13,183 bases of DNA from an uncultured Clostridia bacterium (GCA_948664205.1 CAPNDH010000037.1:1-13183), one strand, 5' to 3'; positions 1 through 6,137 are shown, counted from the first letter of the stretch. Made by a program: numbers and translations. The notes: a model not told the origin generated them from the letters alone.

Positions 1-378
1 AAAATGCCAATAGGAAGAAGCACAAAAGACAGAAAGAAAATGGCAGTTACGAAAAGCGGAAAAGAAGCAATAACACACTTCAAAGTACTAGGAAGATATA
101 CTACAAATAATGGCTCATATACTTTACTAGAAATAAAAATAGACACAGGAAGAACGCACCAAATAAGAGTACACATGGCAGAAATAGGTTACCCAGTAAT
201 AGGAGATAGTGTATATTCAAATGGCAAAAATGAATTCAAAGTAGAAGGCCAATGTTTACATGCACAAAAACTAGAATTTAAGCACCCAATAACAGGAAAA
301 GAAATGAAACTAGAAGCACCGTTACCTAAATATTTTAAAGAAATTATAGAAAAGTTAGAAAATATAAATAATAATTAG
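1..378 (+). CDS. RluA/RluD-family 23S rRNA pseudouridine synthase, C-terminal part (5' end outside window)
   Basis: The reading frame is open from base 1, so this is the last ~125 residues of a longer protein (family members are about 300 residues). The visible part carries the family's C-terminal signature: a PIGR.TKDRKKMAV segment, then TGRTHQIRVHMA, then the IGDxVY and LHAQKLEFxHP motifs. Family enzymes isomerise specific uridines in large-subunit rRNA. The catalytic Asp motif (HRLDxxTSG) lies upstream and is not visible, so activity cannot be judged. The isomerised position cannot be told from this piece, and Firmicutes carry several paralogues (YlyB, YjbO, YhcT types), so I give no symbol. 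The stop is TAG at 376-378, followed by a palindromic repeat rather than a classical U-tract terminator. Confidence 0.9.
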   Translation, partial: KMPIGRSTKDRKKMAVTKSGKEAITHFKVLGRYTTNNGSYTLLEIKIDTGRTHQIRVHMAEIGYPVIGDSVYSNGKNEFKVEGQCLHAQKLEFKHPITGKEMKLEAPLPKYFKEIIEKLENINNN

Positions 379-381
379 AAA

Positions 382-470
382 GAGGTTGGAAGTTAGAAGT
401 TGGATGTTGGAAAATTAGGGTAAATACTTCGAAGAAATTGCCCTAAATCCAACTTCTAACTTCCAACCTC
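382..470. repeat. Imperfect palindrome built from GTTRGAW heptamers
   Basis: A perfect 23-bp inverted repeat has arms at 382-404 and 448-470. The inner arms TTAGGG (415-420) and CCCTAA (441-446) pair as well, leaving a 20-nt loop that holds the small palindrome CTTCGAAG (427-434). The left arm is a tandem of heptamers: GTTGGAA, GTTAGAA, GTTGGAT, GTTGGAA (385-412). The left side has about 10 extra unpaired bases, as if one heptamer were gained or lost on one side. It fills most of the gap between the two pseudouridine synthase genes. It is probably a dispersed intergenic element of the REP/MITE kind and may also act as a transcript-end hairpin. No transposase is nearby. Confidence 0.75.
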
Positions 471-547
471 CAACTTCAATAAATAAAAAAGGTTTATAGG
501 TAAAACCTACATTAAAAACCTAAATATATTATACAAGGATGAAACAT

Positions 548-1264
548 ATGGAAGATGAAATAAGACTTCAAAAATATCTTGCAAATAATGGAATATTATC
601 AAGAAGAAAAGCAGAAGAAGCAATATTAGAAGGTAAAGTAAAGGTAGACGGACAAGTTATTACAGAACTTGGAACTAAAATAAACCCTTCTATTAATAAG
701 GTAGAATATGAAGGTAATCTTGTAAAAAAAGAAGAGGAAAAGGTATATGTTTTACTAAATAAGCCAATAGGTTATGTAACAACAGTAAAAGACCAATTTA
801 ATAGAGATATAGTTACTGATTTAATAAAAGGAGTAAAAGTAAAATTACTTCCAGTAGGAAGACTTGATATGTATACATCAGGAGCCTTAATACTAACAAA
901 TGATGGGGACTTTATATACAGAGTAACACACCCAAAGCACGAAATAGAAAAAACATATAATGTAACTTTAAGAGGAATAATAGAAAATGATCAAGTAGAA
1001 GAGCTAGAAAAAGGTGTTAAAATAGAAGATTATATTACTAAACCTGCCAAAGTAAAAATATTAAAAATTGATAATGAAAAAAATATTTCAAGAATTCAAA
1101 TAACAATACATGAAGGAAAAAATAGGCAAGTAAGAAAAATGTGTGAGGCAGTAGGCAAAAAAGTATTAGCACTACACAGAGCTAAAATAGGTTCTATAGA
1201 TGTTAAAAATTTGAAAATTGGCGAATGGAGATATTTAAACAAGAAAGAAATAGAAAAATTATAG
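548..1264 (+). CDS. rluB: RsuA/RluB-family 16S/23S rRNA pseudouridine synthase
   Basis: Isomerises a uridine to pseudouridine in rRNA. The ~238-residue protein has an N-terminal S4 RNA-binding domain (residues ~5-60, starting IRLQKYLA.NGILSRRKAEE). The synthase domain follows, with LLNKPIGYVTT, the catalytic motif VGRLDMYTSGALILTNDGD (Asp107), and the C-terminal EGKNRQVRKMCEAVG motif. I chose the ATG at 548 because AAGGA at 535-539 is 8 nt upstream. The in-frame ATG at 539 overlaps that ribosome binding site and cannot use it. In B. subtilis rluB (ypuL) lies in the scpAB/spmAB neighbourhood, and scpB is 5 kb away here, which mildly supports RluB over another RsuA paralogue. No promoter or U-tract terminator of its own was found. 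Family certain; exact target inferred. Confidence 0.92.
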   Translation: MEDEIRLQKYLANNGILSRRKAEEAILEGKVKVDGQVITELGTKINPSINKVEYEGNLVKKEEEKVYVLLNKPIGYVTTVKDQFNRDIVTDLIKGVKVKLLPVGRLDMYTSGALILTNDGDFIYRVTHPKHEIEKTYNVTLRGIIENDQVEELEKGVKIEDYITKPAKVKILKIDNEKNISRIQITIHEGKNRQVRKMCEAVGKKVLALHRAKIGSIDVKNLKIGEWRYLNKKEIEKL

Positions 1265-1294
1265 AAAATAAAGAATTTTGTCAAAACTTTTTGG

Positions 1295-1323
1295 TTGACA
1301 TAGTAAATAAAAAGTGATTTAAT
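1295..1323 (+). promoter_or_regulatory. Sigma-A-type promoter upstream of the coiled-coil gene
   Basis: TTGACA at 1295-1300, a 17-nt spacer, and TTTAAT at 1318-1323 (5/6 to TATAAT). Transcription would start near 1330, leaving a ~105-nt leader before the gene at 1436. That leader holds a four-codon mini-ORF (ATG at 1378, TAG at 1390-1392) with AAGGA 9 nt upstream. Confidence 0.65.
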
Positions 1324-1435
1324 ATGCATAGGGGAATTAGAGAAATACATAAGAAAAAAATACAAGGATCAATAAATATGAATAATAAGTAGTTATAAAA
1401 GAAGCAGGAGAGAATAATACAGAAAGGAGAAAAAG

Positions 1436-1963
1436 ATGAGCAACGAAGAAATATTAAATGAACTTCTAAAATCTACAAAAGAAATAAAAGACTCTATGAA
1501 AATGATACAAGAAGATGTAAAAAATCTAAATGATAAATATACTCAATTAGACAGAAAAGTAACTGAGCTAGATGGCAAAGTAACAAACTTAGATGGAAAA
1601 GTAACAGAATTAGACGGAAAAGTAACTGAGCTAGATGGCAAAGTAACGAACTTAGATGGAAAAGTAACTGAGCTAGATGGCAAAGTAACGAACTTAGATG
1701 GAAAAGTAACAGAATTAGACGGAAAAGTAACAAACTTAGATGGAAAAGTAACAAACTTAGATGAGAAAACAACGAGAATAGATGGATCAGTGATGATAAT
1801 GGAACACGAGTATACTAAAAAAATAGACGTGATTTATGAAAATACAGTATCTTTTATGGATGCAAATATGAAAAATAGAAATGACATAGAAAAATTAGAT
1901 AAAAGAGTAGAAAAATTAGAATGCATGATGCCAATTAAACCATTAAACCAAAAAGAAGCATAA
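1436..1963 (+). CDS. Coiled-coil protein with nine tandem LDGKVT(E/N) heptads
   Basis: A 175-residue soluble protein with no signal peptide or membrane segment. Residues 31-121 form a continuous heptad array of thirteen units. The central nine (residues 45-107) are perfect LDGKVTE/LDGKVTN copies, flanked by degenerate ones (LNDKYTQ, LDRKVTE, LDEKTTR, IDGSVMI). Val and Leu occupy the a and d core positions, and Asp/Lys/Glu line the outside, so a long parallel coiled coil is expected. The N-terminal ~30 residues (EILNELLKSTKEIKDSM) and the C-terminal IEKLDKRVEKLE are also helical heptads. The ribosome binding site AAGGAG (1424-1429) is 6 nt from the ATG. The gene is monocistronic, between its own promoter and a terminator that contains the stop codon. 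Similar low-complexity coiled-coil proteins occur in many Firmicutes without a known role; I assign no function. Confidence 0.85.
   Translation: MSNEEILNELLKSTKEIKDSMKMIQEDVKNLNDKYTQLDRKVTELDGKVTNLDGKVTELDGKVTELDGKVTNLDGKVTELDGKVTNLDGKVTELDGKVTNLDGKVTNLDEKTTRIDGSVMIMEHEYTKKIDVIYENTVSFMDANMKNRNDIEKLDKRVEKLECMMPIKPLNQKEA
1568..1756 (+). repeat. 21-bp in-frame tandem repeat, nine units
   Basis: Nine consecutive 21-bp units encode LDGKVT(E/N). Third-position variants (CTAGATGGC, TTAGATGGA, TTAGACGGA) show a higher-order 42-bp pattern: the CTA..GGC unit alternates with a TTA..GGA unit around 1631-1714. This indicates recent duplication of unit pairs by slippage or recombination. Copy number should vary between strains without breaking the frame. 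Confidence 0.9.
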
Positions 1964-1979
1964 AAGCTTCTTTTTTTTT
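1950..1979 (+). terminator. Rho-independent terminator of the coiled-coil gene
   Basis: A 10-bp stem AAAAAGAAGC (1950-1959) / GCTTCTTTTT (1966-1975) with loop ATAAAA, continuing into nine T's (1971-1979). The gene's TAA stop (1961-1963) lies in the loop. Confidence 0.85.
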
Positions 1980-2048
1980 CTATACTAGAAATTATTAATA
2001 ATGAATAAAAACAAAAAATTAAGAAAAAATAAAATTAGGTGATGAAAT

Positions 2049-2297
2049 ATGAAAATATCTTGGATAAAATATGAAAAAGATAATAAAGATTTTAGAATAG
2101 CAGAAAGACTAGGAATGGATGTATATAGAATAGAAACTCCAGAAGAAGTAGATAACAAAATGAGTGAATTAGTAAAAGAAAATTATAAAACAATAGTACT
2201 TTCAAATGAAGTAGCAGGATTTTCAGAAGATATCATAAAAAAATATCAAAATAATAAAGATATAAATATAATTATAAGTCCCAGAAGACAAGTATAA
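2049..2297 (+). CDS. Small protein resembling V-type ATPase subunit F; function unknown
   Basis: An 82-residue protein with no signal or membrane segment. Its layout resembles the short V/A-type ATP synthase subunit F: an N-terminal strand (MKISWIKY), a FRIAERLGMDVYRIETPEEV segment like the family's F.LAG..V..VETPEEA, an acidic helix, the strand YKTIVLSNEVA, another helix, and a final strand ending INIIISPRR like the P.II.IPS end of subunit F. No other ATPase subunit gene is in the window, so a role in a V-ATPase is not implied; it may be a stand-alone relative. The ribosome binding site AGGTGA (2037-2042) is 6 nt from the ATG. The gene follows a terminator and is 56 nt ahead of yyaC, probably co-transcribed. 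No clear promoter was seen at 1980-2036. The homology is from eye alignment only. Confidence 0.7.
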   Translation: MKISWIKYEKDNKDFRIAERLGMDVYRIETPEEVDNKMSELVKENYKTIVLSNEVAGFSEDIIKKYQNNKDINIIISPRRQV

Positions 2298-2353
2298 AAA
2301 TAAAAAAATAGCATATTAATATACAAATATAAAATGGCAAAGGTGAGAAAGTA

Positions 2354-2908
2354 TTGTTAAATTACGAGAAAATAGAAAATATAGATATAAAAGAAAAGTT
2401 TATAAAAGATTTTAGTTATATATTTAACAAAGTAAAAAGTCAAAAGGAATATTCAGAATTGACATTTTTATGTGTTGGAACAGATAGAATTACAGGAGAC
2501 TGTTTTGGACCATTAGTAGGTAGCAAATTAATAGAAAAATTGAAACAATGTAATTATTCAAATGTAAATGTATATGGAAGTTTAGAACAGAATTTAAGTT
2601 ATGAAAATATAAACAACATTATAAAAAATATAAACAATAAATCAATAATAATAGTAATAGATGCAGCACTTTCAAAAAAAGAAAATATAGGAAAAATATT
2701 TGTATCAAATACTAAAACTGTATTGGGAAAAAGCTTAGAAAGAGAAAAAATAAAAATAGGAGATATAAGCATAAAGTCAGTAGTAGCAAAAGATTGTAAA
2801 ATACCAAAATATAATTTTAAAACATTACAAAATATATCTTTAAATGTAGTAAATACATTAGCGAATATTACATCAGAAGGAATATTTGAAATAATAACAA
2901 AAATGTAA
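2354..2908 (+). CDS. yyaC: YyaC-family sporulation protein
   Basis: A 184-residue protein with the YyaC signature FLCVGTDRITGDCFGPLVG (residues ~38-56) and a central strand IIIVIDAALS (98-107). The family is conserved in endospore formers and related in fold to the germination protease GPR/HybD type of peptidase. In B. subtilis yyaC is a forespore gene; its substrate is not established. The start is TTG at 2354, with AGGTGAG (2341-2347) 6 nt upstream and no better ATG nearby. It lies between the subunit-F-like gene and a tail-anchored small protein on the same strand, with gaps of 56 and 64 nt, so one transcript is likely. No convincing sigma-F or sigma-E promoter was found directly upstream. 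Family call firm; molecular role unknown. Confidence 0.88.
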   Translation: MLNYEKIENIDIKEKFIKDFSYIFNKVKSQKEYSELTFLCVGTDRITGDCFGPLVGSKLIEKLKQCNYSNVNVYGSLEQNLSYENINNIIKNINNKSIIIVIDAALSKKENIGKIFVSNTKTVLGKSLEREKIKIGDISIKSVVAKDCKIPKYNFKTLQNISLNVVNTLANITSEGIFEIITKM

Positions 2909-2972
2909 GTATAAACAAAAAATAAATGGAAAAAATCTATATAAATAGTTCACATACATAGGAGGAATTTAT

Positions 2973-3314
2973 ATGGATATACAAAATATGAAAAATATGG
3001 TAGTACTAAAAAACTTACCTTCAAATTTAATTGAAGAGGCATTTGTAGTACTGAAAGATAATGTAAAAGTACATAAAGAAGAACTAGCAGGAAATAAAAA
3101 AGAAGATAATAAGTTAAAAAGTGGAAATAAAGACTATGTTATAAAAGAAGCGGAAATGATTGTTAAAGACTATGCCTCAAAAATAGAAAATAAACAAACA
3201 AAAGTGGTAAAAGAAAAAATAAAGCTAGAAGAAAAATGCAAAAGGCTAAAATATGCAACCATATTCTTCTCAATGTTCTCATTTTTAGCAAGCATTGCAC
3301 TTTTAATAAGATAA
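2973..3314 (+). CDS. Hypothetical small tail-anchored membrane protein
   Basis: A 113-residue protein I do not recognise. The N-terminus (residues ~8-28, MVVLKNLPSNLIEEAFVVLK) is helical and probably amphipathic. Residues 30-92 are highly charged, Lys/Glu-rich and likely helical or coiled coil. Residues ~94-112 (YATIFFSMFSFLASIALLI) form one membrane segment ending with a single Arg. This is a C-tail-anchored topology with the charged domain in the cytosol. A strong ribosome binding site, AGGAGG (2961-2966), sits 6 nt before the ATG. It is last in the run with yyaC, which raises but does not prove a sporulation link. Confidence 0.8.
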   Translation: MDIQNMKNMVVLKNLPSNLIEEAFVVLKDNVKVHKEELAGNKKEDNKLKSGNKDYVIKEAEMIVKDYASKIENKQTKVVKEKIKLEEKCKRLKYATIFFSMFSFLASIALLIR

Positions 3315-3321
3315 ATAACAA

Positions 3322-3353
3322 AAAAAGAAAGCAAAATTTTTTGCTTTCTTTTT
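3322..3353. terminator. Bidirectional terminator between convergent genes
   Basis: Stem AAAAAGAAAGCAAAA pairs with TTTTGCTTTCTTTTT around a T-rich loop. Both strands read a T-run at the far arm. It separates the plus gene ending at 3314 from the minus gene ending at 3367. Confidence 0.8.
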
Positions 3354-3366
3354 GGTTGCGGAGTTA

Positions 3367-3588
3367 TCAATTCATACGCCAAGCCTGTATGAAGTAAGGA
3401 TTTTTACCCACAAGTCGAGTATGAGTTTCCTTGATTTTTAAACGATATTTGGTATCGTAGTCCCGGCTATCAGTTTCACATTTAAAAATAAATTGTCCAC
3501 CAGCTATGCCTGTCTGAAAGCTAACCAAACACTCCTTTTCAAATGATAGTACATCACCTTGCTTTACATCATAGAAATATTTTGTCAT
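3367..3588 (-). CDS. Hypothetical 73-residue ORFan (minus strand)
   Basis: I do not recognise this protein. It has no membrane segment or signal peptide. It is basic and aromatic-rich, with a strand-like pattern (KYFYDVKQGDVLSF, ECLVSFQTG, GGQFIFKCETDSRDYDTKYRLKI), so a small beta-rich fold is plausible. It has two Cys (in KECLV and FKCET). AGGAGG on the minus strand, about 7 nt from the ATG, and a perfect sigma-A promoter support real expression. It is monocistronic, opposite to all neighbours. My hand count gives about 35% GC, against 22% in a sample line of the adjacent plus gene, and codons such as CGG appear that the neighbours rarely use. Either acquisition or a different selective history could explain this. 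Confidence 0.7.
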   Translation of the reverse strand: MTKYFYDVKQGDVLSFEKECLVSFQTGIAGGQFIFKCETDSRDYDTKYRLKIKETHTRLVGKNPYFIQAWRMN

Positions 3589-3622
3589 TATACATCCTCC
3601 TGATAAGTGTGAAATTCTACAA

Positions 3623-3665
3623 ATAGTTACAATACTATTATATAAAATTTACATAAAAATGTCAA
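3623..3665 (-). promoter_or_regulatory. Perfect sigma-A promoter plus GTAACTAT leader element
   Basis: On the minus strand: TTGACA (3665-3660), a 17-nt spacer, TATAAT (3642-3637), both perfect consensus. GTAACTAT follows 6 nt later (3630-3623), about where transcription should start. The inverted pair AATAGT/ACTATT (3622-3627, 3634-3639) overlaps the -10, an operator-like position. Confidence 0.75.
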
Positions 3666-3729
3666 GAAAATTAAAGAAAAATTAGGGTGTCCAAATCTTT
3701 CTCAATTATCTTATTTTTCTAAATTCAAG

Positions 3730-3759
3730 GAATAAAAAAATTAAATAGGCATATACATT
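3730..3759 (+). promoter_or_regulatory. Candidate sigma-E (mother-cell) promoter for the M23-M50 pair
   Basis: GAATAAA (3730-3736) and TATACATT (3752-3759), with a 15-nt spacer. The -10 matches the sigma-E consensus CATACAnT at 7 of 8 positions; the -35 is a 5/7 match to KMATATT. No good sigma-A promoter is present. In B. subtilis spoIVFAB is sigma-E controlled, so this fits, but AT-rich DNA makes chance matches likely. Confidence 0.4.
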
Positions 3760-3797
3760 AACAAGTAAATTTGCAAAGGAAAAAAGAGGTGTTTTAA

Positions 3798-4724
3798 TTG
3801 GAAAGAGTACTAAGCCCAGAGGAAAGAATAAGACGAGCTGAAGAAATATACAATAGAAGAAGAACGCAAAATAGAGTAAGAGTATCGACTTCTAGAGTAA
3901 ATGTAAAAAAAGAAAGTAAACTTACATTATATAAAAAGCTAATTCTACAAATATTAATTTGTTTTGTACTATATTTCATATTTTATTTAATAAAAAATTC
4001 TAATTACATATTTTCAGAAGACTTTATAAGTAAAACAAGAGAGTTTTTATCATATGATATAAACTTCGGAAATGCTTATAATTCAGTAATAGAGTATTAT
4101 AACAACAATATAAAATCATTTTTTATAGTAGAAGATAAAAAAGAAAATGAAGAACAAAATATAATTACTAATGAAGTACAAGAAAATTTGGAAACATCAA
4201 ATGAAATACAAGAAGGAGGAATAGGCGGAGGAGAAGATGAAAGCTTAGGAGAAAATGTAGAAGCAGAGCAAACAGCTACTCAGCCAGTAGTACAACTTTC
4301 ACAAATGGAACTTGATGCAAAAGAAATTAAAGAAAATTATAACTTAGGTTTACCACTTGTTGGTTATACTGTAACATCAAGGTATGGTCCAAGAGAAGGA
4401 AACGAAATAGTATCATCAAATCATGGAGGCATTGATATAGGAGCAAATGAGGGAACAGCATTTGTAGCAGCTATGTCTGGAACAGTTATAGAGGCTTCTG
4501 GAGAAGGTTCATTTGGAAACCACATATATATACAATCAGGAGATGTTGTAACAATATACGCACATTGTAAAACTCTATATGTAAAAAATGGAGATATTGT
4601 AACTGCAGGACAAAAAATAGGAGAAGTTGGGCAAACAGGAAATGCAACAGGTCCACATCTTCATTTTGAAATACGAAAAGCAGGTAGAAAAGTAGATCCA
4701 GAATATGTTCTACAATTTGTGTAA
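3798..4724 (+). CDS. Membrane-anchored M23 (LytM) metallopeptidase, SpoIVFA/SpoIIQ-like
   Basis: A 308-residue protein with a basic cytosolic N-terminus (1-47), one membrane segment (~48-66), an acidic low-complexity linker (~110-165), and a C-terminal M23 domain (~186-306). The zinc-site residues are all present: His209 and Asp213 in NHGGIDIG, His256 in YAH, and His287/His289 in GPHLHF. An active endopeptidase or strong peptidoglycan binder is therefore possible. The start is TTG at 3798, with AGAGGTG (3785-3791) 6 nt upstream. An M50 protease gene follows after 14 nt, the order of B. subtilis spoIVFA-spoIVFB, where the M23-like protein holds SpoIVFB inactive in the outer forespore membrane. 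A SpoIIQ-type role is the alternative. Family and topology clear; the SpoIVFA assignment rests on context. Confidence 0.88.
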   Translation: MERVLSPEERIRRAEEIYNRRRTQNRVRVSTSRVNVKKESKLTLYKKLILQILICFVLYFIFYLIKNSNYIFSEDFISKTREFLSYDINFGNAYNSVIEYYNNNIKSFFIVEDKKENEEQNIITNEVQENLETSNEIQEGGIGGGEDESLGENVEAEQTATQPVVQLSQMELDAKEIKENYNLGLPLVGYTVTSRYGPREGNEIVSSNHGGIDIGANEGTAFVAAMSGTVIEASGEGSFGNHIYIQSGDVVTIYAHCKTLYVKNGDIVTAGQKIGEVGQTGNATGPHLHFEIRKAGRKVDPEYVLQFV

Positions 4725-4738
4725 AAAGGAATTTAAGT

Positions 4739-5386
4739 ATGAAAATTAGAATCAATTTAAAAATATTTTTATTTATATTAATTTTTATTTTAACCAAACA
4801 AATAAAAGTATATGGAGTATTAATGTTATTTGCATTTATACATGAATTAGGACATATGCTAGTTGGAATATTATTAGGATTTAAACCTGACAAGCTAGAA
4901 ATAATGCCATATGGAGTATCAGCCAGTTTTAATGTTAAATGTGAAGATTATAATAAAAAAATAAAAAGAGGAAATATGCTTGCTATAAAAAAGCTACTAA
5001 TTGCTTTAGCAGGACCATTAACTAATTTTATAATAACGATAATTTTTTTAGTAGCAAATGTAAATTTTTTTGGAATAGAAAGAGAATTAGTAATATATAG
5101 CAATATTCTAATAGGAATATTTAACCTAATACCTATTTATCCATTAGATGGTGGAAGAGTCATAAAAAATATTTTACATATAATTGTAGGATTACAAAAT
5201 TCATATGAATATACAAACCAAATATCAAAAATAACAATTTGTTTACTAACAGCAATATGTAGTATAGCAATTTTATACATCAAAAATGTAGCGTTATTAC
5301 TAATACTTGCATATTTGTGGTATTTGGTTATAGTAGAGAATAAAAGGTATAATAGAAAAATACAAATACTAAATAGCTTAGAATAA
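4739..5386 (+). CDS. spoIVFB: M50 site-2 intramembrane metalloprotease, SpoIVFB-like
   Basis: A 215-residue polytopic protein with the M50 zinc motif HELGH (residues 35-39) inside a membrane helix. A second motif, LIPIYPLDGGR (130-140), supplies the third ligand, Asp137. Hydrophobic stretches lie at about 8-19, 26-46, 85-108, 117-134, 164-181 and 183-199. There is no C-terminal CBS domain, so it is shorter than B. subtilis SpoIVFB (~288). By analogy it would cleave pro-sigma-K in the outer forespore membrane at engulfment; neither sigK nor bofA is in the window. AAAGGA (4725-4730) is 8 nt from the ATG. Its 14-nt gap behind the M23 gene implies one transcript, ended by the hairpin at 5435. The housekeeping M50 RseP has PDZ domains, absent here. 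Confidence 0.85.
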   Translation: MKIRINLKIFLFILIFILTKQIKVYGVLMLFAFIHELGHMLVGILLGFKPDKLEIMPYGVSASFNVKCEDYNKKIKRGNMLAIKKLLIALAGPLTNFIITIIFLVANVNFFGIERELVIYSNILIGIFNLIPIYPLDGGRVIKNILHIIVGLQNSYEYTNQISKITICLLTAICSIAILYIKNVALLLILAYLWYLVIVENKRYNRKIQILNSLE

Positions 5387-5434
5387 AAATATTATACTGT
5401 ACCTGAATTTAATTTTATGAAAAATTAAAACTCT

Positions 5435-5482
5435 AAAATAGAGAGTCTAACTAATTATTTAGACTCTCTATTTTGTTTTTTT
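5435..5482. terminator. Strong terminator between convergent genes
   Basis: A perfect 16-bp stem (5435-5450 with 5459-5474) around an 8-nt loop, followed by GTTTTTTT on the plus strand. The minus-strand gene stops at 5481, so the hairpin can serve both directions, though the minus-side T-run is weaker. Confidence 0.9.
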
Positions 5483-6080
5483 ATTTAGAAAAATTCAAAC
5501 TAATGTCATGGGACCATCTGTCACAATTATTGTTATCTCCTAATCCACCACAACATTCTGTATTACATGTTCTACAGTGATGCCCGATTAATTCAGCTAA
5601 TTCTTTTGTTTTCTGTTGAATTAATTCATCTATTGTTTGTCGAGCCTCATAATGTGCAATAATATCTCTGTAACTTTCCGTAGTATATATTCTAAGACTA
5701 CAAAATGCAAATCCACGTGCCATAGGATGATTGGTAATTTGATATCCTTTTTCGTCATAGTGCAGACCTTCACTGTCAATTAGGTAACTTCCTATTTTGT
5801 TAGGATTATCATAATCTGATACTAATAAATTATTTTCAAGTCTGTTATATGTTACAACATAACGGAATCTATTGTATCCCATATCTTGCACTGTAATCCT
5901 TGGCAATCTCTCATTTAAACAGCCTGATTTAATCTGTTTTTCCATATTACTGTACTCTTCTTCTGTAACATGACAAACCATTATAGAATTTGCCTTCCGA
6001 TATTGTTCATCAATAAAATCGTATAAAGACATATTTAATTCCCTATCTTCATTTTCAAGCATAACAATTATTTTACTCAT
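5481..6080 (-). CDS. Hypothetical 199-residue protein with Cys-rich C-terminus (minus strand)
   Basis: I do not recognise this protein. It is soluble, with no signal or membrane segment. Residues ~1-95 alternate strands and helices (MSKIIVMLENEDRELNMSL, then NSIMVCHVTEEEYSNMEKQI). Residues ~110-170 include YDEKGYQITNHPMARGFAF and a helix rich in Glu/Gln (IDELIQQKTKELAELIG). The end, about residues 166-190, carries HHCRTCNTECCGG, a Gly/Asn stretch and a last Cys in NNCDRW: five Cys and two His in ~22 residues, likely to bind zinc or an Fe-S cluster, or to form disulfides. AGGAG on the minus strand lies 7-8 nt from the ATG. It is monocistronic and opposite to its neighbours, and a sample line is ~33% GC. 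It has its own promoter and terminator, so it is a genuine gene. Confidence 0.75.
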   Translation of the reverse strand: MSKIIVMLENEDRELNMSLYDFIDEQYRKANSIMVCHVTEEEYSNMEKQIKSGCLNERLPRITVQDMGYNRFRYVVTYNRLENNLLVSDYDNPNKIGSYLIDSEGLHYDEKGYQITNHPMARGFAFCSLRIYTTESYRDIIAHYEARQTIDELIQQKTKELAELIGHHCRTCNTECCGGLGDNNNCDRWSHDISLNFSK

Positions 6081-6120
6081 AATAATATCCTCCTTGTCAA
6101 TTGACTTTCATTTCGCATGG

Positions 6121-6137
6121 TTAATAGTTACTATTAA
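6121..6137. promoter_or_regulatory. Palindrome in the leader of the 199-residue ORFan; operator candidate
   Basis: TTAATAGT-T-ACTATTAA is a 17-bp palindrome with perfect 8-bp arms, 41 nt upstream of the start codon. It contains the octamer GTAACTAT (minus strand) found in the leaders of the other two minus-strand ORFans. The surrounding 301-nt gap (6081-6381) also holds the minus promoter (6183-6211) and the scpB promoter (6324-6352); I see no gene in it. Confidence 0.45.

Noticed and set aside
539..547. ATG at 539 as the rluB start
   Set aside because: It overlaps the only ribosome binding site (AAGGA 535-539); the ATG at 548 has proper spacing.
1265..1294. Terminator after rluB (TTTTG/CAAAA)
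   Set aside because: The arms would leave a one-base loop, which cannot form a stable hairpin.
1568..1756. CRISPR-like array
   Set aside because: The 21-bp units are contiguous, without spacers, and in frame within a gene.
1494..1772. Leucine-rich open frame antisense to the coiled-coil gene
   Set aside because: It is the complement of the 21-bp repeat array, with no ribosome binding site or promoter; its repeats are a shadow of LDGKVT codons.
2953..2960. Sigma-E-like -10 (CATACATA) before the tail-anchored gene
   Set aside because: Transcription would start inside the AGGAGG ribosome binding site, and no matching -35 is present.
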